From Streptomyces geranii (lineage in GTDB: Bacteria; Actinomycetota; Actinomycetes; Streptomycetales; Streptomycetaceae), in assembly GCF_002954775.1 (NCBI RefSeq), contig NZ_PJME01000010.1, positions 62,001-126,000 on the forward strand: DNA of 64,000 nt, written 5' to 3'. A program made the position numbers and the translations under genes. This document shows, one piece after another, positions 8,390 to 16,767 of this stretch (the first letter of the stretch is position 1; each line of letters opens with the position of its first letter). The notes beneath the pieces are model-generated. The model worked only from the letters and a program-made list of their open reading frames with translations, made no database searches and was not told the origin of the DNA.

Positions 8390-11300
8390 CTACTCCGCCC
8401 CCGCCCCCGACTCCCCGAGCTGCTGCTCCAGGAACTCCGTCAGCCGGGCCGGTGACGGGTGGTCGAAGGCCAGCTGGGGTGGCAGCGGCAGACGTAGGGC
8501 CGCCTCCAGGGAGTTCTTCAGTTCCACCGCCACCAGCGAGTCCAGGCCCAACTGCACGAACTCGGTGTACGGGTCGATGGAGTCCGGGTCCTCCAGGTGG
8601 AGGACGTCGGCGGTCTTCGCCCGGACGAACTCCTCCAGTGCCGCCAGCCGTTCGGGCCGGGCCCGCCGGCGCAGGTCCTCCAGGTCCAGCGTGCGGGACT
8701 GTCCGCCGCCGGGCTGGACGAGCCGCTCGTACAGCGCGTTGCGCACCGGCTTGGCCGAGGTGAACCGGTCCCAGTCCGCCTCGCCGACCACGATCTGGCT
8801 CAGCGGCCGGCCCAGCACCGACGCGAAGGCGCGGGCCCCACGGCCGGGCGAGAAGAGCTTGATGCCCTCCTCCTCCCAGCGCCGGATCAGCGACTCGTCC
8901 AGCCGGGCCGACATCCCTACCTCGGCCCACGGCCCCCAGTTCACCGACAGCCCCGGCAGGCCCCGCGCCCGGCGCCACGCCATCAGCGTGTCGAGGAACG
9001 CGTTGGCCGCCGCGTAGTTGGACTGGCCGGGCGCCCCGACCACCGGCGCCGCCGAGGAGAAGCCGACGAAGAACTCCAGCTCCGGGAAGGCCGCCGCGGC
9101 CTCGTGCAGCAGCCAGGAGCCGTAGACCTTCGCCTCGAAGACCTCGTCGAGGCTCTGCCAGGTCTGCTCGGCGACCGGCCGGTCGGCGGTGGTGCCCGCC
9201 GCGTGGACGATGCCGCCCACCGGTGTGCCCGAGCGCAACAGCTCCGCGGTGATCCGGCCGACGTCCGCCGCGTCGGAGACATCGCCCTGGAGGACGGTCA
9301 CCTCCGCCCGCTCCTTCAGCCGCTCCAGCAGGGGCGCCACGTCCGGCGCCGCCTCGGTGCGCCGGCCGACCAGGGCCAGCTTCCGCGCACCGAGGTCCAC
9401 CAGCTTCTCCGCCGCCACCAGACCGAGCCCGCCCAGCCCGCCGGTGACCAGATAGACCCGGTCCGGCCGGACGTCCACCGCCCGAGGTTCGGCCGCCGAC
9501 GGATCGTCGAACCCGATCACCAGCTTGCCGATGCTGGCGCCCCGGCTGAGGACGCCGAACGCCTCCTCGACCTCGTCCAGGGTGTAGGCGGTCACCGGCA
9601 GCGGCGGCAGCTTGCCCGCCTCCACCAGCTCGACGATCACCCGCATGATCTCCTGGTTGAGCGGGATCAGCCGGTCCTGCGGCAGCTCGCTGAGGTCGAA
9701 GTTGAAGTACGACACGTCCGGCCGCTCCGCCGCGACCTGCTCCGGCGTCCACACCCCGACCTTGCCCAGCTCGACGAACCGGCCGCCCTCGCCCAGCGAC
9801 CGCATCCCGGCGGGGATGAACTCCCTGTTCAGGCTGTTGAGCACGATGTCCACACCCCGCCCGCCGGTGAGCCGCCCGATCTCGTCGGCGAAGTCCAGCG
9901 TGCGGGAGTTCATCAGGTGCTCGACGCCCTGCTCGCGCAGCAGCGGCCACTTGTGCGGGCTGGCGGTGGCGAAGACCTCCGCCCCGGCCAGCCGGGCCAG
10001 CTGGACCGCCGCCTGCCCGACCCCGCCGGCCGCCGCGTGCACGAGCACCCGGTCACCGGCCTTCATCCCGGCCAGCCGGTGCAGCGCGTAGTACGCGGTG
10101 ACGTACACCGAGATCAGTCCGGCGGCCTGGGCGAGGTCCAGCCCGGCGGGCTTGCGCACGGCCACCGCCGACGGCACGGTCACCCGGCGGCGCATCAGCC
10201 CGAGGTAGTTCACGATCACCTCGTCGCCGGGCGCGAAGGACGCCTCCGGGCCGGCCGCGACGACCGTACCGGCGCACTCGAAGCCGAGCGGCTGCTCGCC
10301 GAACTCCTTCATCATGCCCAGGGCGTTGAGCACGTCCTTGAAGTTGAGGCCGACCGCCGCCACCTGGACCTGGATCTCGTCACCGGTGGGCGCCACCTCC
10401 GCACTCCGCTCCGGCCGGATGCCGGCGAACGTGCCGTACTCCTTCACGGCGAGCCCGAACCCGTTGTCCCGCCGGGCCCGAGCGTCGTCCGCGACCAGCC
10501 GCCGTACATGCCGGCGGGCGCCCCGGTAGGCCACCTGGAAGTCACCGCTCTCCCGCGCCGTCAACTCGCCGACCAGCGCGTCCGGACCGGTGCCGTCGGC
10601 CGGCAGGTCGATCAGCGTGGTCCGGTACGACGGGTACTCGTTGAGCATCACCGCCCCGAAGCCCCAGAGCGAACTCCCGGCCGGCCGGGCCCGCTCCGGG
10701 TCGTCCCCGGGCAGCAGCTGAGCCTGCTCGGTGACCAGCCACAGCCGCTGGTCGCGCCCGAAGCCGTGCCGGTCCAGCACCGCGAGCAGGGCCAGCAGCC
10801 GCCCGTAGTTCCGCTCCGACTCCGCCCGCAGCCCCGCCGCGCCCCCGGCAGTTCCCGTACTCCCGGCGTCCGGGTCGGACCGCCAGAACCAGCAGACGTC
10901 GGTGATCCGTTCCTGGGCCAGTACGGCGCCCGCCTCGTCGGCGTCGTCCGCGAAGACCGTCCGGCCGCCGGCCTCGGCCAGCCGGGCCGACGCCTCCTGG
11001 AAGCCGTCGGCCGGTCGGCCCACCAGCAGTACCCGGCGGTCGGAGACACCGTCCTGAGCGGTCGCCGAGCGCTTGGTCCAGCGCAGCTGGTGGAAGAAGC
11101 TGCGGCGCGCCGCGCCCGGCGCCTCGGCGAGCTGCTTCATACCGAGCCCGCGCAGCTCCATGACCGGCTCGTCGCCCTCAAGCACCAGTACATCGGCACA
11201 CACGTCGACGTCCGGCGAGTCGGCCGGGACCAGCCGCAGCAGGGTGCGCAGCGACTCGGCGCGCGGTTTGCGGAAGAGGGTGAAGCGGCCGAAGCGCACG

Positions 11301-14300
11301 GGCAGATAGGAGTTGCCGTCGTCGGCGAGCGCCCCGATGTTGTGCATGGCGGCGTCGAGCAGCGCCGGCGGGACATGCTCCAGCGGGCCCGCGGTCACCC
11401 CGCGCAGCTCGCCGACGGTCAGCCCGCTCGGGAAGCGGGTGACCGAGCGCATCAGCCGGAACGCGGGTCCGTAGTCGAGACCGGCGCCCGCGTAGGCGGC
11501 GTACACGTCGTCGGAGCGCAGCAGGTCCACGGGCCGCTCGCCGCCGGCCGCGAGACCGAGCAGCGCGTGCGCCGCCGTACTCGGGCCGTCCCGCACCTCG
11601 TCCTCGGCCGACAGCACCGCCGTGGCGTGCAGCCGCTCGACCTCGTCCCGGCCGCTGCCGGTGAGGCTGGCCACCTCGACCAGCGAGGTGCCGTCGGCGG
11701 CCGGGCGCAGCCGGGTCCGCAGCCGGGTCGGGGCGTCCGCGTCGAGCAGCAGCGCCTCGCGCAGCGCGACGTCACCGACCGCCCGCCGGGTGTGGCCGAA
11801 CACCGTGTCCTGCAGCGCGAGGGCGATCTCCAGATAGCCGGTGCCGGGGAAGACCACCTTGCCCATCGCCACGTGGTCGGCGAGGTAGCCGGGCCTCGCG
11901 GCGCTGATCACGGTGCAGAACTCCCGTACGCCTGCCGTGCGTTGCTCGTCGGTGGTCGTCTCCGCGCCGAGCAGCGGGTGCCGTACGTCGGCGGTGTCGG
12001 CGATCCGGGCGCCCAGGCCGTGCCGGTTGGCGCCGGTCGGCAGCCAGTAGCGCCTGCGGTCGAAGGCGTAGCCGGGCAGCGGGACGGTACGGCGCTCGCG
12101 GCCGGTGTGGAAGCCGGTCCACGAGAGCGCGAAGTTGGCCGTGTACAGCTGGGCCAGGGCGCCTCGGACGGTGCGGCCGTCCGTGTCGCGCGGATGCAGG
12201 CTGGCCACCCATAGATGGTCCTGGGCGGTGACGCACTGCTTGGCCGGGGCGCTCAGCCCGAGCGACGGGCCGATCTCCACCATCGCGTGCCGGCCCCGGC
12301 GCTCCAGCGTGCGCATGCCCTTGGCGAACTCGACGGGGGCGCCGATGTGCCGCACCCAGTAGTCCGGGGTGGCGAGGTCGCGGAAGCGGGCGATCTCCCC
12401 GGTGACGTTGGAGATCAGCGTCAGCTCCGGCTCGTGGAACTCGATACCGGCGATCTCGGCGCGGAAGGCGTCGTACACCTCCGCCATCAGCGGCGAGTGG
12501 AAGGCGTGCGAGACGGTCAGTCGCTTGACCCGCAGACCGCGCTCGGTGAACGCCGCCATGGCCTCGGCCAGCGACTCCTCGCCGCCCGAGATCACCGTCT
12601 GCTCGGGCGAGTTGACGCCCGCCACCGCCAGGTCCTGGTACTTCTCCAGCAGCGGCGCCACGTCCTCCACGGGCGCCCCCACCGCGGCCATCCCGCCCGG
12701 CGCGGACACCGACTGCATCAGCCGGGCGCGGGCGGCCACCAGCGTGGTCGCGTCGTCCAGGCCGAACAGCCCGGCCACGGCCGCCGCGGTGACCTCGCCG
12801 ATGCTGTGGCCGATCAGCGCGTTGGGCCGCAGCCCCCACGACATCCACAGCTCGGCCAGCGCGTACTCCAGGGTGAACAGCGCGGGCTGCGCGTACAGAG
12901 TTTGGTTCAGTTCTTCGGCCGCCCCTTCCCCGGTGGCGAACATCAGCTCGCGCACCGACCGGCCGAGCTTCGCCGCGAACAGTTCGTCGCAGGCGTCGAC
13001 CCGGGCGGCGAACACCGGGAACTGCCGGTAGAGGGCGGCTCCCATGCCCGGGTACTGCGAGCCCTGGCCGGCGAAGAGGAAGGCGGTCTTGCGTACGGCG
13101 TTGCGGGGGGCCGCGGCCTCGGCGGTCCCGGCGTGCCGGTCGAGCAGCGCGGCGAGCGACTCGTGGTCGGTGACCAGGCCGCCGACGCGGTGGGTGAAGT
13201 GGCTGCGGCCGACGTGGGCGGTGTAGCAGAGGTCGCCGAGGTCCACGTCGGGGTGGTCGGCGAGGTGCTGCCGGTAGCGCTCGATCTGCAGGGCGAGCGA
13301 GCGGCGCGACTTGGCGGACAGGGTGAAGACGTGCCCGCCCTCGTCGGCGCCGCTCTCACCGGCCCCGTCCGCTGCCGGTGGAGACCCGGCAGCGGGCAGG
13401 ACCGGCGGCTCCTCCAGGACGGCCGCGGCGATACTGCCCGCGAAGCCGAAGCTGTTGACGACGGCCCGCCGGGTGCCCTCAGCCGTCCAGGGACGGTTCT
13501 CGGTCGGCACGGTCACCGGGATGTTTCCCCACGGGATGCGCCCGGAGGGTTTGCTGAAATTCACATGCGGGAAGATCGTGCCCTCCTGCATCTGCAGCAC
13601 GGTCTTGATCACCCCCGCGATCCCGGCCACCGGCTCGGTGTGCCCGATGTTGGTCTTCACGGACGCCACGGTCACCGGCCGCTCGGCCGTGTGCGAGTCG
13701 GCGAACACATCGCTGATGGCGCCCATCTCGATCGGGTCGCCGAGCGGGGTGCCGGTGCCGTGCGCCTCGACGTACTGGATGTCGGACGGCGTCAGCCCAC
13801 TGTTGCGCAGCGCCGCCCGGATCACGGTCTCCTGCGCGGTGCCGTTGGGCACGGTCAGCCCGGCGCTCTCGCCGTCCTCCCCGATGGCCGTGCCGCGGAT
13901 CAGCGCGAGTATCCGGTCGCCGTCGCGCCGGGCGTCCGACAGCCGCTTCAGTACGAGGACACCGCAGCCCTCGGCGCGTACGTACCCGTCGGCGTCCTCG
14001 TCGAAGGTCTTGCAGCGGCCGTCCGGTGCCAGCATGTTCGCGTTCGAGAACATCACGAAGATGCGCGGGTGGTGCAGGCAGTTGACCGCGCCGGCCAGCG
14101 CGATGTCGCACGCCCCGCTGCGCAGGCCCTCCACGGCCAGATGGGTCGCGGTCAGCGACGAGGCGCACGCGGTGTCGACGGTGAGGCTCGGGCCGCGCAG
14201 CCCGAAGAAGTACGACAGGCGTCCGGACAGCGGGAACAGCGTGATGCCGGCCGCGAGATGGCCGTCCAGCTCCTCGTAGGGCAGGCCCTCCATCTCCAGC

Positions 14301-14740
14301 GCGTAGTCGATGGAGCTGGCGCCGATGTAGACGCCGCCGTTGCCGTGCCGCAGGGTGGCCGGGTTGATGTTGGCCTGCTCCAGGGCCTGCCAGGCCGTCT
14401 CCAGCAGCAGCCGCTGCTGGGGGTCGACGAACGAGGCCTCCTTGGGCGAGATGTTGAAGAACTGGGCGTCGAACTGGTCTATCCCGTCCAGGAAACCGGC
14501 GCCCGTCGTCCTGACCTTGCCCCGCTCCGGCTCGGCGGCGGAGCCGTCCCCGGCCGCCGCCTCCGGCCGCGGGGTCAGCGCGGCCACGTCCCAGCGGTCC
14601 TCGGGCACGGGCCGGATGCCGTTGCCGCCCGCCTTCAGGAACTCGGTGAAGTCCTCGGGGGAGTCGTTGCCGCCCGGCATACGGAATCCCATGCCGACCA
14701 GCGCGATGGGCTCAGGGTGTTGCTCGACGGTCGTCGCCAT
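8390..14740 (-). CDS. Iterative fully reducing type I polyketide synthase (KS-AT-DH-ER-KR-ACP)
   Basis: 2116 residues from ATG 14740. KS (about 10-450): DTACASS with Cys near 190, then VEAHGTGTP and KTNIGHTEP. The motif normally GGTNAH is GSIAAA. AT (565-870): GHSIG near 646 and SHAFHSP, the malonyl-CoA signature. DH (925-1200): HVAMGKVVFP with His near 956 and the Asp in LLDAAMHN near 1129. ER (1395-1710): HAAAGGVGQAA near 1570. KR (1730-1930): TGGLGGLG, then Ser/Tyr/Asn in FSSAAP and QSNYAAAN near 1909; HAAGTTAD keeps the Asp of B-type KRs. ACP: GLDSL with Ser near 2068. One complete module and no terminal release domain imply iterative building of a saturated or partly reduced chain, released by a separate enzyme. 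Follows the discrete ACP by 43 bp. Confidence 0.97.
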   Translation of the reverse strand: MATTVEQHPEPIALVGMGFRMPGGNDSPEDFTEFLKAGGNGIRPVPEDRWDVAALTPRPEAAAGDGSAAEPERGKVRTTGAGFLDGIDQFDAQFFNISPKEASFVDPQQRLLLETAWQALEQANINPATLRHGNGGVYIGASSIDYALEMEGLPYEELDGHLAAGITLFPLSGRLSYFFGLRGPSLTVDTACASSLTATHLAVEGLRSGACDIALAGAVNCLHHPRIFVMFSNANMLAPDGRCKTFDEDADGYVRAEGCGVLVLKRLSDARRDGDRILALIRGTAIGEDGESAGLTVPNGTAQETVIRAALRNSGLTPSDIQYVEAHGTGTPLGDPIEMGAISDVFADSHTAERPVTVASVKTNIGHTEPVAGIAGVIKTVLQMQEGTIFPHVNFSKPSGRIPWGNIPVTVPTENRPWTAEGTRRAVVNSFGFAGSIAAAVLEEPPVLPAAGSPPAADGAGESGADEGGHVFTLSAKSRRSLALQIERYRQHLADHPDVDLGDLCYTAHVGRSHFTHRVGGLVTDHESLAALLDRHAGTAEAAAPRNAVRKTAFLFAGQGSQYPGMGAALYRQFPVFAARVDACDELFAAKLGRSVRELMFATGEGAAEELNQTLYAQPALFTLEYALAELWMSWGLRPNALIGHSIGEVTAAAVAGLFGLDDATTLVAARARLMQSVSAPGGMAAVGAPVEDVAPLLEKYQDLAVAGVNSPEQTVISGGEESLAEAMAAFTERGLRVKRLTVSHAFHSPLMAEVYDAFRAEIAGIEFHEPELTLISNVTGEIARFRDLATPDYWVRHIGAPVEFAKGMRTLERRGRHAMVEIGPSLGLSAPAKQCVTAQDHLWVASLHPRDTDGRTVRGALAQLYTANFALSWTGFHTGRERRTVPLPGYAFDRRRYWLPTGANRHGLGARIADTADVRHPLLGAETTTDEQRTAGVREFCTVISAARPGYLADHVAMGKVVFPGTGYLEIALALQDTVFGHTRRAVGDVALREALLLDADAPTRLRTRLRPAADGTSLVEVASLTGSGRDEVERLHATAVLSAEDEVRDGPSTAAHALLGLAAGGERPVDLLRSDDVYAAYAGAGLDYGPAFRLMRSVTRFPSGLTVGELRGVTAGPLEHVPPALLDAAMHNIGALADDGNSYLPVRFGRFTLFRKPRAESLRTLLRLVPADSPDVDVCADVLVLEGDEPVMELRGLGMKQLAEAPGAARRSFFHQLRWTKRSATAQDGVSDRRVLLVGRPADGFQEASARLAEAGGRTVFADDADEAGAVLAQERITDVCWFWRSDPDAGSTGTAGGAAGLRAESERNYGRLLALLAVLDRHGFGRDQRLWLVTEQAQLLPGDDPERARPAGSSLWGFGAVMLNEYPSYRTTLIDLPADGTGPDALVGELTARESGDFQVAYRGARRHVRRLVADDARARRDNGFGLAVKEYGTFAGIRPERSAEVAPTGDEIQVQVAAVGLNFKDVLNALGMMKEFGEQPLGFECAGTVVAAGPEASFAPGDEVIVNYLGLMRRRVTVPSAVAVRKPAGLDLAQAAGLISVYVTAYYALHRLAGMKAGDRVLVHAAAGGVGQAAVQLARLAGAEVFATASPHKWPLLREQGVEHLMNSRTLDFADEIGRLTGGRGVDIVLNSLNREFIPAGMRSLGEGGRFVELGKVGVWTPEQVAAERPDVSYFNFDLSELPQDRLIPLNQEIMRVIVELVEAGKLPPLPVTAYTLDEVEEAFGVLSRGASIGKLVIGFDDPSAAEPRAVDVRPDRVYLVTGGLGGLGLVAAEKLVDLGARKLALVGRRTEAAPDVAPLLERLKERAEVTVLQGDVSDAADVGRITAELLRSGTPVGGIVHAAGTTADRPVAEQTWQSLDEVFEAKVYGSWLLHEAAAAFPELEFFVGFSSAAPVVGAPGQSNYAAANAFLDTLMAWRRARGLPGLSVNWGPWAEVGMSARLDESLIRRWEEEGIKLFSPGRGARAFASVLGRPLSQIVVGEADWDRFTSAKPVRNALYERLVQPGGGQSRTLDLEDLRRRARPERLAALEEFVRAKTADVLHLEDPDSIDPYTEFVQLGLDSLVAVELKNSLEAALRLPLPPQLAFDHPSPARLTEFLEQQLGESGAGAE

Positions 14741-14783
14741 TACGGTCTTCCCTCTTCTCGATCTTCTCGATAGCCCGCAGCGG

Positions 14784-15092
14784 TCATGGAATGAGGTCGG
14801 CGAGAACCTCGTCCGCCAGGTATTCGACCAGCTTCTCGATGGTCGGGCTGTTGAACAGCACGGTCGTGCTCAGTACGCAGCCGAGTGCTTTCTCCAACCG
14901 GGTCTTCACCTCCATGATGCGCAGTGAGGTGAAGCCCAGGGAGAAGTAGCTCTGATCCATGGGGAACATCTCGTCGCCGCCCATGAGGAGGACGTCCTTG
15001 AACTCCGCGACGACGATGCTCTCCAGGAATTCCGACCGCTCGGACCGGGGAAGCGAGGACAGTTGCTCCACCGCCGGGGCCTGTTCGCTCAT
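14784..15092 (-). CDS. Discrete acyl carrier protein
   Basis: 102 residues from ATG 15092 (GGAG 9 nt upstream). One phosphopantetheine-attachment domain: FSLGFTSLRIMEVKTRLEKA, with Ser56 in GFTSL as the attachment site, and a C-terminal NSPTIEKLVEYL helix. It heads the PKS operon. A free-standing ACP next to an iterative PKS and a FAAL suggests it carries either the starter acid or the finished chain to another enzyme, for example the thioesterase or the tRNA-dependent transferase. Partner specificity is inferred. Confidence 0.9.
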   Translation of the reverse strand: MSEQAPAVEQLSSLPRSERSEFLESIVVAEFKDVLLMGGDEMFPMDQSYFSLGFTSLRIMEVKTRLEKALGCVLSTTVLFNSPTIEKLVEYLADEVLADLIP

Positions 15093-15126
15093 TGCATGCT
15101 CCGTGGAAGGCGGACGGGGAAACGAG

Positions 15127-15182
15127 GACAGAGAAATACAGTCAGAGGAATACGGTCAGAGGAATAGAGTCAGAGAACGGAT
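15127..15182. repeat. 14-bp tandem repeat array in the ACP-PKS leader
   Basis: Four units begin at 15127, 15141, 15155 and 15169 (GACAGAG or GTCAGAG followed by AAATACA, GAATACG, GAATAGA, AACGG). On the minus strand they read CTCTGAC plus a TATTC-like heptamer, and they lie 35 to 90 bp upstream of the ACP start. Each unit repeats a TATTC/TATTT that could serve as -10, so the array may duplicate promoter or operator parts. Too short and too regular for CRISPR. Confidence 0.65.
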
Positions 15183-15204
15183 GAGCAGATGCAATCAGCC
15201 CGCC

Positions 15205-15233
15205 CTGACGCCCCCCTGACCGGTCACTGATAC
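15205..15233 (-). promoter_or_regulatory. SARP-box-like triple heptamer repeat, site 2 (ACP-PKS promoter)
   Basis: Minus-strand heptamers GTATCAG, CGGTCAG and GCGTCAG, spaced by 4 bp (11-bp period), are followed by GGCGGGCTG, matching the tail of site 1 (AGCGGACTG) and site 3 (AGGGGGCTG). The site is 113 bp upstream of the ACP ATG, so it is placed to activate the ACP-PKS operon. Confidence 0.7.
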
Positions 15234-15336
15234 CCGGCCGGCAGCCCACGCGCGCGACAGGACCGGGTGGACCGGAACCCCAGCCGCAGGGGGATTTCCG
15301 GCCCACCCGGCCCTGTCGGCGAGGCATGGCACAGCG

Positions 15337-15423
15337 CGGAGAGGGCAGGATTCGAACCTGCGTGGACCCCGAGGGATCCGACCGATTTCCTGGTCCCCGA
15401 TAAGCCGCTCCGGGCACCTCTCC
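15337..15423 (-). ncRNA. tRNA-like RNA A (class II, serine-type cloverleaf without normal anticodon arm)
   Basis: 87 nt on the minus strand. It folds as acceptor GGAGAGG/CCTCTCC (7 perfect pairs), TG, D stem CCCG/CGGG with GCGGC in the loop, variable arm GGATCC/GGGTCC with a CTCG loop, T arm GCAGG-TTCGAAT-CCTGC and discriminator G. CCA is not encoded. At the anticodon position only 4 pairs (GACC/GGTC) close an 8-nt loop AGGAAATC with no U33, so it should not decode. A long variable arm with G73 is what seryl-tRNA synthetase reads, independently of the anticodon. Lies 16 nt downstream of copy B and beside an aminoacyl-tRNA-dependent transferase gene. Possible serine donor; a degenerate tRNA-Ser is the alternative. 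Confidence 0.6.
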
Positions 15424-15439
15424 CTGTATTGGTATTGCG

Positions 15440-15526
15440 CGGAGAGGGCAGGATTCGAACCTGCGTGGACCCCGAAGGATCCGACCGATCACCTGGTCCC
15501 CGATAAGCCGCTCCGGGCACCTCTCC
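15440..15526 (-). ncRNA. tRNA-like RNA B (tandem copy of A)
   Basis: 87 nt, same fold as copy A. The two differ at only three positions: two in the anticodon-position loop (AGGTGATC here) and one in the variable-arm loop (TTCG here, a stable tetraloop). All stems are identical, which suggests selection on structure. Copy B is the first transcribed, 56 nt downstream of the triple repeat at 15582-15610, and 16 nt separate it from A, so a single precursor is likely. The sequence shows the fold and the repeat; serine charging and use in biosynthesis are inference. Confidence 0.6.
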
Positions 15527-15581
15527 CTGTGTTCGTTCCGGTTTCCCGTCCCGCTCACAAGAAATACTGTGCCAGCCCCCT

Positions 15582-15610
15582 CTGACATAGCGCTGACACC
15601 GCCCTGACGC
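15582..15610 (-). promoter_or_regulatory. SARP-box-like triple heptamer repeat, site 3 (tRNA-like pair / transferase)
   Basis: Minus-strand heptamers GCGTCAG, GTGTCAG and ATGTCAG with 4-bp spacers, followed by AGGGGGCTG. The orientation matches sites 1 and 2, whose targets are minus-strand genes, so by analogy this one points at the tRNA-like pair. It also lies 92 bp before the GTG of the plus-strand transferase and could serve both. Confidence 0.65.
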
Positions 15611-15701
15611 GGATTTTCGGCCCTCATTCCGCTCTACCGCCGCTCTATTCGGCGGTGCTCTACTTTCCGGAGAAGAACCGCGTCACCTAGGAAGGACCGC
15701 T

Positions 15702-16706
15702 GTGTCGACGACAAGCGCAACGACCCTGGACAGTCCCGTCCTGCGAGCCATAAGGACACACACCCAGTCCGACAATCCCAGTTCGTTCCTGGCCCTCAAC
15801 ACCGGGAACTCCGTCCTCACCCTCCCCGGCGTCGACGGCGTGGCCGTCCACCGCCGCACCGGCCGCCACCTCGTACAGTTCGGCGGCCCCTTCGCCGCCC
15901 CCGGCGCCTACGCCCAGCTCCTCACGGGACTGCGCGAGCACGCCCGCGAGGAGAAGCTGGACCTCGTGGCCGTACAACTGCAGCGAGCCGACGCCGAGCG
16001 GTACCGGGAGGCCGGCTTCACGGTCAACCAGATCGGCGCCTCCTGGGCCGTCCACCTGCCGGAGTTCAGCCTGCGCGGCACCCGCTTCATGCAGCTGCGC
16101 AACAAGATCTCCCGCGCCCTGCGCAACGGCCTGGTCGTCGAGGAGGTACCGGCCGACGAGTGCGAGACGGCGCTGGCCACCATCGACGAGGCCTGGCTGG
16201 GCTCCAAGGGCGAGCACGCCCGGCCCCTGGAGTTCCTCGTCGGCCAGGTCGGCGGCCCCGCCCAGGGACACCGCCGGCTCTTCGTCGGCAGCATCGAGGG
16301 CGCACCGGTCAGCTACATCTCGTACTCACCGGTCTACGGCACCAGGAGCGGCTGGATGCACGACCTCAGCCGGCGCATCCCGGGCGGCTCCCCGGGCCTG
16401 ATGGAGGCGATCAACGCCGCCGCCATCGAGAAGTTCACCGAGGAGGGCGTGGAGTGGCTGCACTTCGGCTTCACCCCGTTCACCGGTCTGTCCGAGGACA
16501 ACGAACTCCCCGGCCACAGCCCGTCCTTCCAGTGGCTCATGCACTTCCTGTGGGCCGAGGGCGCCGCGCTGTACCCGGCGCAGTCCCAGCTGGACTACAA
16601 GGAGAAGTGGGCCCCGCACGCCGTACTGCCCGAGTACGTGGCCTTCGACGGCCCCGCGTCCATCGCCGGCTTCGCCCACATCTTCCGTGCCTGCAACGCG
16701 TTCTGA
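15702..16706 (+). CDS. DUF2156 / MprF-C-like (VlmA-type) aminoacyl-tRNA-dependent transferase
   Basis: 334 residues from GTG 15702 (GGAAGGA upstream). The whole length fits the double-GNAT LPG-synthase C-terminal family: RFMQLRNKISRALRNG, DEAWLGSKG, LMEAINAAAIEKF, WLHFGFTPF and the closing QLDYKEKWAP. Members include MprF, which moves Lys or Ala from tRNA to lipid, and the valanimycin enzyme VlmA, which moves Ser from tRNA to a hydroxylamine. No membrane segments are seen, so it is soluble like VlmA. Divergent from the tRNA-like genes, with a shared promoter region. I infer aminoacyl (possibly seryl) transfer to the polyketide-derived moiety. Acyl-donor-independent GNAT activity is the alternative. 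Confidence 0.8.
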   Translation: MSTTSATTLDSPVLRAIRTHTQSDNPSSFLALNTGNSVLTLPGVDGVAVHRRTGRHLVQFGGPFAAPGAYAQLLTGLREHAREEKLDLVAVQLQRADAERYREAGFTVNQIGASWAVHLPEFSLRGTRFMQLRNKISRALRNGLVVEEVPADECETALATIDEAWLGSKGEHARPLEFLVGQVGGPAQGHRRLFVGSIEGAPVSYISYSPVYGTRSGWMHDLSRRIPGGSPGLMEAINAAAIEKFTEEGVEWLHFGFTPFTGLSEDNELPGHSPSFQWLMHFLWAEGAALYPAQSQLDYKEKWAPHAVLPEYVAFDGPASIAGFAHIFRACNAF

Positions 16707-16767
16707 CGCCGGCAGCCGCCCCACGCCCGAACAGCGCACGCCCGAACACCCCACCAAGGAGGACCAC

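Noticed and set aside
8597..12214. 1205-codon open frame opposite the PKS gene, and similar frames at 12215-14773 and 6497-8455
   Set aside because: They are antisense shadows of strongly GC3-biased genes: low-complexity residues, no domains, no ribosome binding sites.
15127..15182. CRISPR-like array
   Set aside because: Units are 14 bp with no unique spacers and no cas genes nearby. It is a short tandem repeat.
15337..15526. Calling the two cloverleaves ordinary tRNA-Ser (GGA or TGA) or tRNA-Sec genes
   Set aside because: GGA and TGA can be found in the loops but at different offsets. No 5-bp/7-nt anticodon arm with U33 can be drawn, and tRNA-Sec features (8-bp acceptor, UCA anticodon) are absent.
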